Positions 35,388 through 46,766 of a stretch of 64,000 bases of DNA are shown one piece after another (positions within the stretch are counted from its first letter, which is position 1; every line of letters starts with the position of its first letter). The stretch is from Carnobacterium viridans (GTDB lineage Bacteria > Bacillota > Bacilli > Lactobacillales > Carnobacteriaceae), in the NCBI RefSeq assembly GCF_900102725.1, contig NZ_FNJW01000008.1, positions 1,674,001 through 1,738,000 on the forward strand, in the 5' to 3' direction. The notes under the pieces are model-generated. The model was not told the origin of the DNA. It was given only the letters and a program-made list of their open reading frames with translations, and ran no database searches. A program made the translations under genes and the position numbers.

Positions 35388-36242
35388 TTACAAATCTTCC
35401 TCAAATAAATTCAATTCGGTTTGTTGTGGAGCGAGATGGTCAAAAGTAAGCTGTAATTTTTTTTGCAATTGTTTCGCATTTTTCGCGGCGTGACCACCAG
35501 AGTTATTGTTAAAAATAACGGCAACTTCTTTTGATTCTTTTTCTAATTGGCGAATAAGGGTTGCGAAATCATCTAATTCAGAAGAACTATAATCATAAAG
35601 CGTCCGTTTTTCCCGCCAATTGGGTCCACTGGCATCTAACCAACCTTCATAGTTTTGGCCATGCAGGCGAAACAGAGTGAGTTCGTCGTTGGTCCCATTG
35701 ACAATTAAAGGAACGCTATTTCCAGGGGTCTGAGGTTGATCGACAACAGTGTGAATAAAGTGTTCTTCTGTTAAAAAAGCCAATGTGTTTTCTTTATTCG
35801 TGTCACTGTACCAGCTAGAGTGACGAAATTCGATTGCGATGGGTAATTCACCCATGTACTGACGGACTTTTCTTAAATACTGAACGTGTTCTTTTGTACA
35901 ATCAAAATAAGGTGGAAACTGAAATAGAAAAGTTTTGATTCGATTCGTTGTGATCATAGGTTCAAAAATTGCAATGTAATGTTCGAACATTTGCTCTTCA
36001 GTCGGGAAAAACTTCAGCCAATCTTTGTGTAACGTCATCGCCTGAAAAGCTTTAGGGATAAACTGAAAAGCGGCTGGTGTTTTTTCTATCCATGAAAAAA
36101 TATTTTTAGCAGGAGGAATAGCATAAAAGCTAGTATCCAATTCTACAAATGGAAAATGGGAACAGTAATCTTCCAAGCGTTTCGATTTTCGAACGGTCAG
36201 TAAGTCATGATCAGACCAACCTGTCAAACCAATAGAAATCAT
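35388..36242 (-). CDS. DUF72 family protein (YunF/YecE-like)
   Basis: 284 residues from ATG at 36242 behind AAGGAGTC; a longer reading upstream has no site. A TIM-barrel-like family with ISIGLTGWSDHDLL at the start, the FPFVELDTSFYAIPP block, FLFQFPPYFDCTKEHVQYLRKV and PIAIEFRHSSWY, then FRLHGQNYEGWL and VAVIFNNNSGGHAAKNAKQL. Function is unknown in all members. Stands alone. Confidence 0.9.
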   Translation of the reverse strand: MISIGLTGWSDHDLLTVRKSKRLEDYCSHFPFVELDTSFYAIPPAKNIFSWIEKTPAAFQFIPKAFQAMTLHKDWLKFFPTEEQMFEHYIAIFEPMITTNRIKTFLFQFPPYFDCTKEHVQYLRKVRQYMGELPIAIEFRHSSWYSDTNKENTLAFLTEEHFIHTVVDQPQTPGNSVPLIVNGTNDELTLFRLHGQNYEGWLDASGPNWREKRTLYDYSSSELDDFATLIRQLEKESKEVAVIFNNNSGGHAAKNAKQLQKKLQLTFDHLAPQQTELNLFEEDL

Positions 36243-36389
36243 TGTGACTCCTTCTTTCTTGAATAATAAATCATTAGCCTTATTGTACCGCAACCGTTAT
36301 TATTAAGGAAAGTAAAAGCTTTTTATAAAATGTTTCACTTAAATGGTTAGAAAGAAACACAAGAGAAATAGATTAAATAACATATAAAA

Positions 36390-36405
36390 TGTTTCACGCG
36401 AAACA
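36390..36405. other. parS-like ParB binding site
   Basis: TGTTTCACGCGAAACA differs from the Firmicutes parS consensus TGTTTCACGTGAAACA at one base. It is intergenic and close to the metS-tilS block that lies near oriC in bacilli, which fits a centromere site. Confidence 0.5.
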
Positions 36406-36477
36406 ATTTGTTTCACTGCAATCGCTACAAAATAAAAACGGCAATAATTGAATTTAAAAATCAGAGGAGCATTTAAA

Positions 36478-37317
36478 ATGTATAAACTTATATTTTTTGA
36501 CATTGACGGAACATTATTGACAGATAAAAAAAGAATTCCAGATTCTGCTAGACAAGCCATTCAAGATTTGAAAAAAAAGGGTATCCTACCGGTTATTGCT
36601 ACTGGAAGAGCGCCATTTAGAATTGACGAAATTCTAGCATCATTAGATATTCAGACACATATCACATTAAACGGACAGTATGTTGTGCATAAGGGTGAAG
36701 TGATTCATCAAAATCCATTGTCGGTTGATTCTGTTAAACGACTGGCACTAGCTGCGGAAACAAATAAGCAACGCATAGCATTTTGTGGAAGCGATGAAAT
36801 ATTAGGGACATCTATGGTTACTTTTGGACAAAAAGGATTATTGAAAAAAATGATTCAGCGAGTTCCGATAGCGCCACCTAAAAAAGTGATGAAATTGCTT
36901 ATGCGCTATGTAGGCTCTTCTAAAAGAGTGAAGCCGATTTTGCCACATTACTATGAAGACCGAACTATTTACCAATGCATCATCCATACAACAGAAGAGT
37001 ATGATGCTTTTTACCAAGAAGCGTTTCCAGATTGTCATTTCACACGATGGAATCCCTATTCAGTAGATGTAATCTCGAAAGGAATGTCTAAAGCAGTAGG
37101 CATTCAAAAGTTGATCGAACATGTAGGTATCGATATAAGTGAAACCGTTGCATTTGGAGATGGATTGAATGATATTGAAATGTTGCAAGCAGTAGCCATG
37201 GGAATAGCAATGGAAAATGGACGTACAGAGTTGAAAGAAATTGCAGATGACATTACAGCATCTCCAGAAAATCATGGTATTTTAAAAGGATTGCAAAAAT
37301 TGAATTTAGTGCCGTAA
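36478..37317 (+). CDS. Cof-type HAD-superfamily hydrolase
   Basis: 279 residues from ATG at 36478 behind AGAGGAGC. HAD motif I is FFDIDGTLLTDKK (nucleophile Asp in DxD), motif II VIATGRAP, motif III the Lys in SKGMSKAVG, and motif IV FGDGLNDIEML. The large C2B cap between them places it among sugar-phosphate or FMN/pyridoxal-phosphate phosphatases; the substrate is unknown. It precedes metS but a separate promoter lies between. Confidence 0.9.
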   Translation: MYKLIFFDIDGTLLTDKKRIPDSARQAIQDLKKKGILPVIATGRAPFRIDEILASLDIQTHITLNGQYVVHKGEVIHQNPLSVDSVKRLALAAETNKQRIAFCGSDEILGTSMVTFGQKGLLKKMIQRVPIAPPKKVMKLLMRYVGSSKRVKPILPHYYEDRTIYQCIIHTTEEYDAFYQEAFPDCHFTRWNPYSVDVISKGMSKAVGIQKLIEHVGIDISETVAFGDGLNDIEMLQAVAMGIAMENGRTELKEIADDITASPENHGILKGLQKLNLVP

Positions 37318-37396
37318 AAAGTCTTAAGAATATCATATAAAACTTTAGTTAAGATATAAAGAAATCATTCGCAATTTCCTATTTTCAGTAGTTTTC

Positions 37397-37407
37397 TGTG
37401 GTATACT
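37397..37407 (+). promoter_or_regulatory. Extended -10 promoter of metS
   Basis: TGTGGTATACT, with no good -35. The same 11-mer occurs at the veg and pth promoters. The ~130-base leader contains a short agtag/ctact hairpin just before the ribosome binding site; no T-box or SAM motif was recognised. Confidence 0.55.
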
Positions 37408-37513
37408 ATTTCAGAAAGCTTTTGAGAAAAATCAATTTAAATAAAAAAGCACCCTACTCATTTGTTATCTAAACGTACCTTCTTTTCTAAAAGAGTGTTT
37501 GATAGATGGTTAG

Positions 37514-39574
<2,061 letters not shown>

Positions 39575-39591
39575 AATCCTATAAAACGAAT

Positions 39592-39625
39592 ACCCTGCTG
39601 GAAACTCATTTAGCAGGGTGTTTCT
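39592..39625 (+). terminator. Weak terminator after metS
   Basis: accctgct (39592-39599) pairs with agcagggt (39612-39619); the T tract is interrupted, so read-through into tatD is likely. Confidence 0.55.
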
Positions 39626-39654
39626 GTTAAATAAGAACAAGAAAGGACGATACG

Positions 39655-40422
39655 ATGTTGTTTGATACGCATACACATATTAATGCAGAAGAATTTGATC
39701 ATGAAGTTCCAGAAACTGTACAGCGCGCACTTGAAAGTGATGTGAGTAAAATGGCTGTAGTAGGGTTTGATACTGAAACGATCGAAAAGTCGTTAGCTTT
39801 AAGTAAGGAATACAAAGAAATTTATAGTATTATTGGTTGGCACCCTACTGAAAGCTATTTGTATACTGAACAAATTGAAGAGAAATTGTACCATCAATTG
39901 CAATTACCAAAAGTTGTGGCTATGGGAGAGATGGGCTTGGATTATCACTGGGACACTTCTCCAAAAGATGTTCAAAAGGATGTCTTTCATAGACAAATGC
40001 AAATTGCCCGAGAGCTGAACATGCCTATTAGTATTCATATGAGAGATTCAATTGAAGATACGTATAAAATCCTGAAAAAAGAACATGTTGAAGATATTGG
40101 CGGTATTATGCACAGTTTTAGTGGCGATACATTATGGATGGAACGTTTCTTAGACTTAGGCATGCACATTTCTGTAAGTGGTGTTATCACGTTTAAAAAT
40201 GCGCCTGAAGTAAGAGAAGTAGCTAAAGCTGCGCCGTTTGATAAATTATTGATTGAAACAGATGCACCTTACTTAGCTCCCATGCCTTATAGAGGAAAAC
40301 GTAACGAACCGGCTTATGTGAGGTTTGTAGCGGAAGAAGTGGCTAAGCAGAGAGGCATTAGTTATGAAGAAGTGGCTCAACAAACCATGCAAAATGCCAA
40401 TCGCTTGTTTAGGTTAGCTTAA
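39655..40422 (+). CDS. tatD: TatD-family metal-dependent DNase/hydrolase
   Basis: 255 residues. HTHIN at the N terminus, GWHPTES, GEMGLDYHWD, SIHMRDS and LIETDAPYLAP supply the metal-ligand His/Glu/Asp set of the TatD fold. Family members have 3'-5' exonuclease or deoxyribonuclease activity. ATG follows GAAAGGACG. Its last base is the first base of the rnmV start (TAATG), so the two are coupled, as in B. subtilis (yabD-rnmV-rsmA). Confidence 0.94.
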   Translation: MLFDTHTHINAEEFDHEVPETVQRALESDVSKMAVVGFDTETIEKSLALSKEYKEIYSIIGWHPTESYLYTEQIEEKLYHQLQLPKVVAMGEMGLDYHWDTSPKDVQKDVFHRQMQIARELNMPISIHMRDSIEDTYKILKKEHVEDIGGIMHSFSGDTLWMERFLDLGMHISVSGVITFKNAPEVREVAKAAPFDKLLIETDAPYLAPMPYRGKRNEPAYVRFVAEEVAKQRGISYEEVAQQTMQNANRLFRLA

Positions 40423-40988
40423 TGGAAAAAATAAAAGAAATTATAGTTGTTGAGGGCCGCGATGATACAAGACGTATTTTGGAATCGGTTGAAGCAGACA
40501 CGATTGAAACGAATGGTTCAGCTATTGACGAAGAAACGTTGAAATTAATAAGAAAAGCCCACGAAACAAGAGGTGTTATTGTTTTTACAGATCCTGACTT
40601 TCCGGGTGAAAAAATCCGGAAAATCATTTCGCAAGCTGTTCCCGGAGTGAAACACGCTTTTTTGACAAAAGATGAGGCTAGAGCAAAGGGTAAGGGCAGC
40701 TTAGGTATTGAACATGCTTCACCTGAAGCGATACGCACAGCACTATCAAAGTGTTACACCGAAACCATAGCTAAAGAGTCGCTCATCTCACAAGAATTGT
40801 TAATGGATGCTGGCTTGATTATGGGGCCTTTTGCTCGAAAGAGACGAACAAAACTGGGTGAAAAACTTAATATTGGTTACACTAATGGAAAACAACTTCA
40901 AAAGAGATTGCAAATGTTTCAAATCTCACCTGAAGAAGTTGTAACAGTGATGCAACAAATTTTGGAGGAAGAAAATGACAACACGTAA
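40422..40988 (+). CDS. rnmV: Ribonuclease M5 (5S rRNA maturation)
   Basis: 188 residues with a Toprim domain: IIVVEGRDDTRRI carries the catalytic Glu and VFTDPDFPGEKIRK the DxD. It trims 5S rRNA precursors together with ribosomal protein L18 in bacilli. Coupled to tatD (one-base overlap) and to rsmA (14-base overlap). Confidence 0.94.
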   Translation: MEKIKEIIVVEGRDDTRRILESVEADTIETNGSAIDEETLKLIRKAHETRGVIVFTDPDFPGEKIRKIISQAVPGVKHAFLTKDEARAKGKGSLGIEHASPEAIRTALSKCYTETIAKESLISQELLMDAGLIMGPFARKRRTKLGEKLNIGYTNGKQLQKRLQMFQISPEEVVTVMQQILEEENDNT

Positions 40989-41862
40989 AGATATTGCAAC
41001 CCCATCAAGAACCAAAGAAATAATGGAGAAATACGGTTTTTCAGTAAAGAAAAGTTTAGGCCAAAATTTTATTGTGGATCCTAACATTTTAAGCAACATT
41101 GTAGCAGTAGCTAATATCGATAAAAATACAAATGTTATTGAAGTTGGTCCTGGAATAGGCGCTTTAACGGAACATCTTGCAAGAGCGAGTAAGGAAGTTA
41201 TTGCTTTTGAAATTGATAATCGTTTACTACCAGTATTAGCGGATACCTTAAGTCCGTATGAGAATGTTTCAATTGTTCATAGTGATGTGTTGAAAATCAA
41301 TTTACAAAAAACCTTGCCAGAAATGATCGATTTAGAGGAACCTTTAGTTGTAGTAGCTAATTTACCTTACTACATTACAACACCTATTATTATGCATTTT
41401 TTAGAGACACCTGTTCGAATCGATGGTTTAACGATCATGATGCAAAAGGAAGTAGCCGAAAGAATAACAGCTGCTCCCGGCAGCAAAGCTTATGGATCGT
41501 TGTCTATTGCTATTCAGTATTATATGGAAGCTGAAGTCGCTTTTATTGTTCCTAAGACAGTCTTTGTACCTCAACCAAATGTTGACTCTGCTATTATTAA
41601 GCTAACAAGAAGAGAGACACCAAGTGTAATAGTTAAGAATGAAAAGTCTTTTTTTGCACTTGTTCGTTCGGCTTTTGTGCAAAGACGGAAAACACTTTGG
41701 AATAATTTATTGATCAGATACGGCAAAGAAGAAACTACTAGAGAAAAATTAACCCAAGCATTAGAAGTCGCAGGCATTGATCCAAAGCGTCGTGGGGAAA
41801 CATTAAACTTAGAAGAATTCGCCCGTTTATCAGATGCAATCGATGAAATTGTATTAAAATAA
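40975..41862 (+). CDS. rsmA: 16S rRNA dimethyladenosine transferase (KsgA)
   Basis: 295 residues. Dimethylates two adjacent adenosines near the 3' end of 16S rRNA using SAM. Motifs: KKSLGQNFIVD, the SAM loop VIEVGPGIGALTEHLA, and the catalytic VVANLPYYITTPII. The C-terminal helical domain has the ALVRSAFVQRRKTLWNNL segment. GGAGGAA lies before the ATG within rnmV. Confidence 0.96.
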   Translation: MTTRKDIATPSRTKEIMEKYGFSVKKSLGQNFIVDPNILSNIVAVANIDKNTNVIEVGPGIGALTEHLARASKEVIAFEIDNRLLPVLADTLSPYENVSIVHSDVLKINLQKTLPEMIDLEEPLVVVANLPYYITTPIIMHFLETPVRIDGLTIMMQKEVAERITAAPGSKAYGSLSIAIQYYMEAEVAFIVPKTVFVPQPNVDSAIIKLTRRETPSVIVKNEKSFFALVRSAFVQRRKTLWNNLLIRYGKEETTREKLTQALEVAGIDPKRRGETLNLEEFARLSDAIDEIVLK

Positions 41863-41942
41863 GATTAATTTTTATTAACTTTAAAGAGCTAGGTCAGTTG
41901 TACCAATGGTTTTTGAAGTTGATAATATGAGAGAATTATTAT

Positions 41943-41999
41943 TTGTACCAAAGGTTTCCTTGTGGTATACTTGTAAAATTTCATTCTGTATGGTATAAT
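41943..41999 (+). promoter_or_regulatory. Tandem promoters of veg
   Basis: P1 is TTGTAC-17-TATACT (41943-41971) and P2 is TTGTAA-17-TATAAT (41971-41999). The last T of the P1 -10 is the first T of the P2 -35. Both have TGG before the -10. The B. subtilis veg promoter is also very strong. Confidence 0.75.
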
Positions 42000-42025
42000 G
42001 GCATCAGACGAGTGAGGTGAATCTG

Positions 42026-42283
42026 ATGCCAAGTACATTAGCAGACATTAAAGAAAGCTTAGATGATCATTTAGGTAAAAAGATTATGTTGACCGCGCAA
42101 GCTGGTCGTAAGAAAAAAACCGAACGCAAAGGTATTTTAGCAGACACATATCATTCTGTGTTTGTGGTTGAGCTAGACCAAGATGAAAATGCATTTGAAC
42201 GTGTCTCATATAGTTATACAGATGTTTTAACTCAATCTGTAGAAATTGAATTTATTGAAGAAGAAAAACGTCAATTAGCTTAA
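42026..42283 (+). CDS. veg: Veg family protein
   Basis: 85 residues from ATG at 42026 behind GAGGTGAA; the in-frame GTG nine bases earlier lies in the ribosome binding site. [38 protein letters not shown] and the [14 protein letters not shown] terminus are typical. In B. subtilis Veg promotes biofilm matrix expression; its role in lactic acid bacteria is not settled. Same place after rsmA as in bacilli. Confidence 0.93.
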   Translation: MPSTLADIKESLDDHLGKKIMLTAQAGRKKKTERKGILADTYHSVFVVELDQDENAFERVSYSYTDVLTQSVEIEFIEEEKRQLA

Positions 42284-42310
42284 TTATTAAAAGAGAATAG
42301 AAAACAGTTG

Positions 42311-42337
42311 ACGAGCTATAAATTGCTCGTTTTTTTG
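42311..42337 (+). terminator. Terminator of veg
   Basis: acgagc (42311-42316) pairs with gctcgt (42325-42330), followed by T7. Confidence 0.8.
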
Positions 42338-42386
42338 TACCATCAAAAGAGAATTGATATTTTTTTAGTGTGGGGGATTATTAAAA

Positions 42387-42782
42387 ATGGGGAATATTCA
42401 TCATATAGAATTAAACGTTTCTGATTTAGAAAACTCTATTGGTTTTTGGGGCTGGTTTTTAGAGGAATTAGGCTACCAACCTTTTCAAGTTTGGGATGAA
42501 GGAAGAAGCTGGAAAAAAGAGGAATCGTATTTAGTATTTGTTCAAACAAAAGAACAGTTTATTTCTGAAGGTTACCATAGAGGACGTACAGGTCTGAATC
42601 ATTTAGCATTTCAGGCAAAGTCCCGGCAGCAAGTAGACAATCTAGCAAAAAAACTAGAAGAAAAAGGGATTAAAATTTTGTATAAAGACCAACACCCATT
42701 TGCTGGTGGAAAACAACATTATGCAGTGTTTTTTGAAGATCCAGATAGAATTAAAGTAGAATTTGTAGCCCCTATTACATAG
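42387..42782 (+). CDS. VOC (glyoxalase-superfamily) protein
   Basis: 131 residues, one VOC domain of two modules. IHHIELNVSDLENSIGFWGWFLEELGY holds a first metal-ligand His, TGLNHLAFQAKSRQQVDNLAKKLEEKGI a second, and FFEDPDRIKVEFVAP the C-terminal Glu. The metal site therefore looks intact, unlike the VOC protein at 30384. Substrate unknown. It is inserted between veg and ispE, where bacilli have sspF. Confidence 0.85.
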   Translation: MGNIHHIELNVSDLENSIGFWGWFLEELGYQPFQVWDEGRSWKKEESYLVFVQTKEQFISEGYHRGRTGLNHLAFQAKSRQQVDNLAKKLEEKGIKILYKDQHPFAGGKQHYAVFFEDPDRIKVEFVAPIT

Positions 42783-42787
42783 AAAAA

Positions 42788-42825
42788 GAAAAGAACTGAG
42801 ACGAAATGTTTCAGTTCTTTTTTTA
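42788..42825 (+). terminator. Terminator of the VOC gene
   Basis: aagaactga (42791-42799) pairs with tcagttctt (42811-42819), followed by T residues. Confidence 0.8.
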
Positions 42826-42989
42826 TTGATCTAAGTAGTTTATGTGTAATTAACCTATTAATAAGTCAATAACTTGCCTTTTTTTTAATATTTAAATTAA
42901 ATTATGACTTTCATGCTTTTCAAATGTTTTTATTTAAGCTAGTATGTTCTACAGACAATACAAATACTGAGGAAAGGAGTGAAATGTAA

Positions 42990-43841
42990 ATGGAGATCAT
43001 AGAAAAGGCTCCTGCTAAAATTAATTTAAGTTTAGATGTTTTGCATAAAAGAGAAGATGGTTACCATGAAATGAAGATGGTAATGACTTCAGTTGATTTG
43101 GCAGATCGCATAGTGCTAAAAACAATTGAAGGAGATCGAATTGTTATTCACTCAACTAATGGTTTTTTGCCCTTAGACCAAAGAAATCATGCTTATAAAG
43201 CAGCAAAGTTGTTAAAAGATACCTACCATATTGAAAAAGGCGTCGATATTACTATAGAAAAAAATATTCCAATCGCTGCTGGTTTAGCCGGTGGTAGCAG
43301 TGATGCGGCTGCTACTTTAAGAGGACTGAATCGTTTGTGGAATTTAAAGTTAACAAAAGAGGAGCTAGCTACTCTAGGAGAAGAAATTGGTTCAGATGTA
43401 CCTTATTGTATTTATGGTGGAACCGCGTATGCTACAGGTCGTGGTGAAAAAATTCAACAAATAAAAGATATCCCTCAGTGCTGGGTAGTGTTAGTTAAGC
43501 CTAAAAAAGGCATATCGACCTGGACTGTTTTTGAAAATCTTTCATTTGAACAATTGGTTCATCCGGAAATCCCTCAGATGTTGACTGCTATTGAAGCCGA
43601 TGATTACAGCCAAATGGTTAATAGTACTGGTAATGCCTTAGAAACTGTATCAGCTGTAAAGCAACCCGATATTAAGCGAATCAAAAAGAAGATGATTCAA
43701 TTTGGAGCAGATGCTGCTTTGATGAGCGGTAGTGGCCCTACAATTTATGCTTTATGTAAGAAGTATTCTAAAGCTCAGCGAGTGTATAATGGCTTAAAAG
43801 GATTTTGTAATGAAGTTTACTTAGTGCGAACACTAAAATAA
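42990..43841 (+). CDS. ispE: 4-diphosphocytidyl-2-C-methyl-D-erythritol kinase
   Basis: GHMP kinase of the MEP isoprenoid pathway. 283 residues: KAPAKINLSLDVLHKREDGYHEM, the ATP-binding PIAAGLAGGSSDAAATLRGL, and LMSGSGPTIYALC near the C terminus. ATG follows AAAGGAGTG. Many lactic acid bacteria use the mevalonate pathway, so an intact MEP gene here is informative; no other isoprenoid gene is in the window. Confidence 0.95.
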   Translation: MEIIEKAPAKINLSLDVLHKREDGYHEMKMVMTSVDLADRIVLKTIEGDRIVIHSTNGFLPLDQRNHAYKAAKLLKDTYHIEKGVDITIEKNIPIAAGLAGGSSDAAATLRGLNRLWNLKLTKEELATLGEEIGSDVPYCIYGGTAYATGRGEKIQQIKDIPQCWVVLVKPKKGISTWTVFENLSFEQLVHPEIPQMLTAIEADDYSQMVNSTGNALETVSAVKQPDIKRIKKKMIQFGADAALMSGSGPTIYALCKKYSKAQRVYNGLKGFCNEVYLVRTLK

Positions 43842-43858
43842 ACTAAAAAAATGAAGTT

Positions 43859-43912
43859 CAAAGATGTGAAAATCTCTCTTATTTTGATAAGAGAAGTTCA
43901 TGTCTTTTTTTC
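43859..43912 (+). terminator. Terminator of ispE
   Basis: tctctta-ttttga-taagaga forms the inner stem with outer aagatgtga/tcatgtctt pairing, followed by a T7 tract. Confidence 0.75.
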
Positions 43913-43958
43913 TTGACGCGCAATGTAGATAATGATAAGCTACATAAGGAATTTCAAA

Positions 43959-43973
43959 TAGTAATGATTACGA
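43959..43973. promoter_or_regulatory. Zur-like box upstream of adcA
   Basis: TAGTAATGATTACGA matches the Zur consensus TCGTAATnATTACGA except at one base. It lies about 70 bases before adcA, so zinc repression by a Fur-family Zur is likely; the streptococcal AdcR motif was not found. Confidence 0.6.
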
Positions 43974-44044
43974 TTTGAAGAAGAGAGCTAACTAAAAAGC
44001 AGCCAATTTAAGTATTAGATGAATATAAAGGAGATATGTGTTCG

Positions 44045-44989
44045 ATGAATAAGAAAAAGAGAATCGTGTTAATGACACTAGCATCTATAATGATGCTGCT
44101 AGTAATAGGGTGTGGAAATCAGGAAAGCACACAACAAGGAACAGATAAATTAAATGTAGTGACAACTTTCTATCCAATGTATGACTTTACAAAGAATGTT
44201 GCTGGAGATGAAGCTGAAGTAACCTTATTATTAGAAGCCGGGACAGATACTCATGGTTATGAACCGAGTGCAAAAGAAGTTGCCGCTATTTCAGATGCGG
44301 ATGTATTTGTTTACAATAGTGAGGAAATGGAAGTATGGGTTTCAAGTGTTTTAGAGAGTATAAATACAGAAAATACAGTGATTGTTAATGCAAGTGAAGG
44401 CATTTCATTTTTGGAATCAACAGAAGAAGATCATCATGACGAAAATGAAGAAGAAGGCCATCACCATGAAGTTGATCCTCATATTTGGTTAGATCCTGTG
44501 CTTGCTCAAGAGGAAGTAACGACTATCAAAGAAGGATTGGTTGCTGCAGATCCAGAAAACGAAGAAATATATGAAACAAATGCAACTCAGTACAATGAAA
44601 AGTTACAGGCACTGGATCAAGAGTTTACTAATGCCTTTAGTGACGCAACGAGTCGTGTTTTTGTGACTCAACATGCAGCTTTTGCGTACTTAGCGAATCG
44701 CTATGATCTGGAACAAGTTTCAATTGCTGGAATTTCAACCGAAGAAGAACCAAGCCCCGCTAAATTGGCTGAATTACAAGATTATATAAATGCGAATGAT
44801 ATCCATTACATTTACTATGCAGAAACATCTTCTAGCAAAATTGCAGAAACACTCGCTAATGAAACAGGTACAGAGTTAGAAATTTTAAATCCAATTGAAG
44901 GCATTACAACTGAGGATCAAGAAAAAGGGACAGACTATATTCAATTAATGAAAAATAATCTAGCTGCGCTTCAAAAAAGTATTCATTAA
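44045..44989 (+). CDS. adcA: Zinc ABC transporter substrate-binding lipoprotein
   Basis: 314 residues from ATG at 44045; an in-frame ATG nine bases earlier is too close to AAAGGAG. A signal peptide ends in the lipobox LLVIGC-GNQ. The cluster A-1 zinc-binding fold has [27 protein letters not shown], an acidic His-rich loop ([22 protein letters not shown], about 120-141) and [17 protein letters not shown]. No C-terminal ZinT domain, unlike streptococcal AdcA. The permease and ATPase follow. Confidence 0.94.
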   Translation: MNKKKRIVLMTLASIMMLLVIGCGNQESTQQGTDKLNVVTTFYPMYDFTKNVAGDEAEVTLLLEAGTDTHGYEPSAKEVAAISDADVFVYNSEEMEVWVSSVLESINTENTVIVNASEGISFLESTEEDHHDENEEEGHHHEVDPHIWLDPVLAQEEVTTIKEGLVAADPENEEIYETNATQYNEKLQALDQEFTNAFSDATSRVFVTQHAAFAYLANRYDLEQVSIAGISTEEEPSPAKLAELQDYINANDIHYIYYAETSSSKIAETLANETGTELEILNPIEGITTEDQEKGTDYIQLMKNNLAALQKSIH

Positions 44990-45041
44990 GGAAATGGGTG
45001 TAATAAACCTTTCCTATAGACAAAAGAAAGAAGGGGTATTC

Positions 45042-45749
45042 ATGCATTACGTTGAAGTAAAGGACTTATCTTTTTATTATGATGAAGAACCGGTTTTGGA
45101 AAACATTTCTTTTACGGTTGATCCAGGCGAATTTGTTATGCTGACAGGAGAAAATGGTGCGGCAAAATCTACGTTATTGCGCAATATTTTAGGTTTGCTG
45201 CAACCAACGAAAGGAACGGCTAAAATTTCTGCTGTAAATAAAAGAAATGAACCTTTAGCAATTGGCTACATTCCACAACAAGTGGCCTCATTTAATGCTG
45301 GTTTTCCTAGTACGGTATTGGAGTTGGTTCGATCCGGTCGTTACCAAAGAGGAAAATGGTTCAAGCGTTTAGATGCAGAAGACCATATACATGTTGAACG
45401 CTCATTGAAATCAGTTGGTATGTGGGATTTACGCCATAAAAAAATTGGAGAACTTTCTGGGGGACAAAAGCAGCGTATTTCGTTAGCCCGTATTTTTGCT
45501 ACAGATCCAGATTTATTTGTTTTAGATGAACCCACCACTGGTATGGATCTAGACTCCAGAACAGAGTTTTACGAATTATTAAAACACAATAGTGAATTTC
45601 ATGGCAAAGGTATTCTAATGGTAACGCATGATCATGAAGACATAAAAAAATATGCGGATAGACATATTCAGCTTATCCGAAAGGAGGATTCACCATGGAG
45701 ATGTTTTTCTATGGATTCATGCAGCGAGCATTCCAATCTGCATTCTTAA
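45042..45749 (+). CDS. adcC: Zinc ABC transporter ATP-binding protein
   Basis: 235 residues from ATG at 45042 behind AAGAAGGGG; the longer reading from 44994 lacks a good site. The P-loop is GENGAAKST (36-44), with Ala in place of the usual Gly, as I know from AdcC proteins. The LSGGQKQR signature and [12 protein letters not shown] are intact. The last ~18 codons overlap the start of adcB by 55 bases, more than usual, but the WRCFS ending is normal for the family. Confidence 0.92.
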   Translation: MHYVEVKDLSFYYDEEPVLENISFTVDPGEFVMLTGENGAAKSTLLRNILGLLQPTKGTAKISAVNKRNEPLAIGYIPQQVASFNAGFPSTVLELVRSGRYQRGKWFKRLDAEDHIHVERSLKSVGMWDLRHKKIGELSGGQKQRISLARIFATDPDLFVLDEPTTGMDLDSRTEFYELLKHNSEFHGKGILMVTHDHEDIKKYADRHIQLIRKEDSPWRCFSMDSCSEHSNLHS

Positions 45750-46525
45750 TTGCTGTTATTGCCCCTATTCTAGGATTATTTTTAGTTCTTAGAAGGCAAT
45801 CATTGATGGCAGACACATTATCGCACATTTCTTTAGCTGGGATTGCGTTAGGATTATTTTTAAATATCAATCCAACCTTTATGACTTTAGTTGTCGTAGT
45901 GATTGCAGCTGTAATCATTGAGTATCTAAGTATGCTGTACAAGTCTTATTCAGAAATTTCTATCGCTATCTTAATGTCTGCTGGAATGTCCGTAGCACTT
46001 GTTTTAATGAGTTTGAGTAGTGGTGGATCCACGACTACTATTCAACAATACTTGTTTGGTTCAATTGTGACGATCAGTCAACAACAGATTTACTTGTTAG
46101 TGGCCCTATTTGTCATTGTTGTGGGTTTGTTTTTAGTCTTTCGTAGACCAATGTATGTGTTAACCTTTGATGAAGATACTGCTTTTACAGCGGGTTTACC
46201 AGCACGGATGATGTCAATTCTTTTTAATGTAATCACGGGAGTTACTATTGCAGTTGTCATGCCTATTGCAGGAGCTTTACTAGTATCAGCTATTATGATT
46301 CTGCCAGCAGCTATTGCTATGCGCATTAGTAAAAGTTTTTATTGGGTCATTCTTGCAGGCATTCTTGTAGGTATCGTAGGAATGTTTTCAGGTTTAACGG
46401 TCTCCTATCAATGGGGCACTCCACCAGGCGCGACGATTACCTTAGTATTTATCGTTATTTTTATCCTTACAACAGGAACAATGAAAATCGTGCAGCAGAT
46501 GAAATACAAAAAAAGCCGTTCTTAA
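45695..46525 (+). CDS. adcB: Zinc ABC transporter permease
   Basis: 276 residues, about eight membrane segments of the ABC-3 family: [76 protein letters not shown] lies eight bases after AAAGGAGG, inside the end of adcC. Completes the zinc uptake system. Confidence 0.94.
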   Translation: MEMFFYGFMQRAFQSAFLIAVIAPILGLFLVLRRQSLMADTLSHISLAGIALGLFLNINPTFMTLVVVVIAAVIIEYLSMLYKSYSEISIAILMSAGMSVALVLMSLSSGGSTTTIQQYLFGSIVTISQQQIYLLVALFVIVVGLFLVFRRPMYVLTFDEDTAFTAGLPARMMSILFNVITGVTIAVVMPIAGALLVSAIMILPAAIAMRISKSFYWVILAGILVGIVGMFSGLTVSYQWGTPPGATITLVFIVIFILTTGTMKIVQQMKYKKSRS

Positions 46526-46541
46526 GGAATAGAAAATAGGC

Positions 46542-46576
46542 AAAAGGATTGAGAATTTTCTTGGTCCTTTTTTTTT
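46542..46576 (+). terminator. Terminator of the adc operon
   Basis: aaaaggattgag pairs with cttggtcctttt using G-T wobbles, followed by a T8 run. Confidence 0.7.
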
Positions 46577-46599
46577 CGCAAATTAAAAGAAAGTGAATG

Positions 46600-46650
46600 C
46601 GAAGGTTCGTGTTTTTTTTTATGAGAAAACCTTAACAAAAACGAATGTTT
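46600..46650 (+). promoter_or_regulatory. Possible PurR boxes upstream of purR
   Basis: CGAAGGTTCG (46600-46609) and AACGAATGTT (46640-46649) each contain the CGAA core of PurBoxes in opposite orientation. The fit to AWWWCCGAACWWT is poor, so this is a weak call based on autoregulation known in bacilli. Confidence 0.3.
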
Positions 46651-46766
46651 TTATAATAATACTTAAAAAGCTACCTTTTTATATGAAAAACACGTATAAT
46701 GATGTTTGATAGAACTAATGACCTGGCAAAACCTAATAAAATGAAACTATAGAAAAGGTGAAAATA

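Noticed and set aside
45150-45175. AdcC P-loop with Ala instead of the last Gly, as a sign of inactivity
   Set aside because: GENGAAKS is the form I recall in other AdcC proteins, so it is a family feature.
45695-45749. 55-base overlap of adcC and adcB as a frameshift
   Set aside because: Both ends look normal for their families and adcB has a strong ribosome binding site inside adcC.
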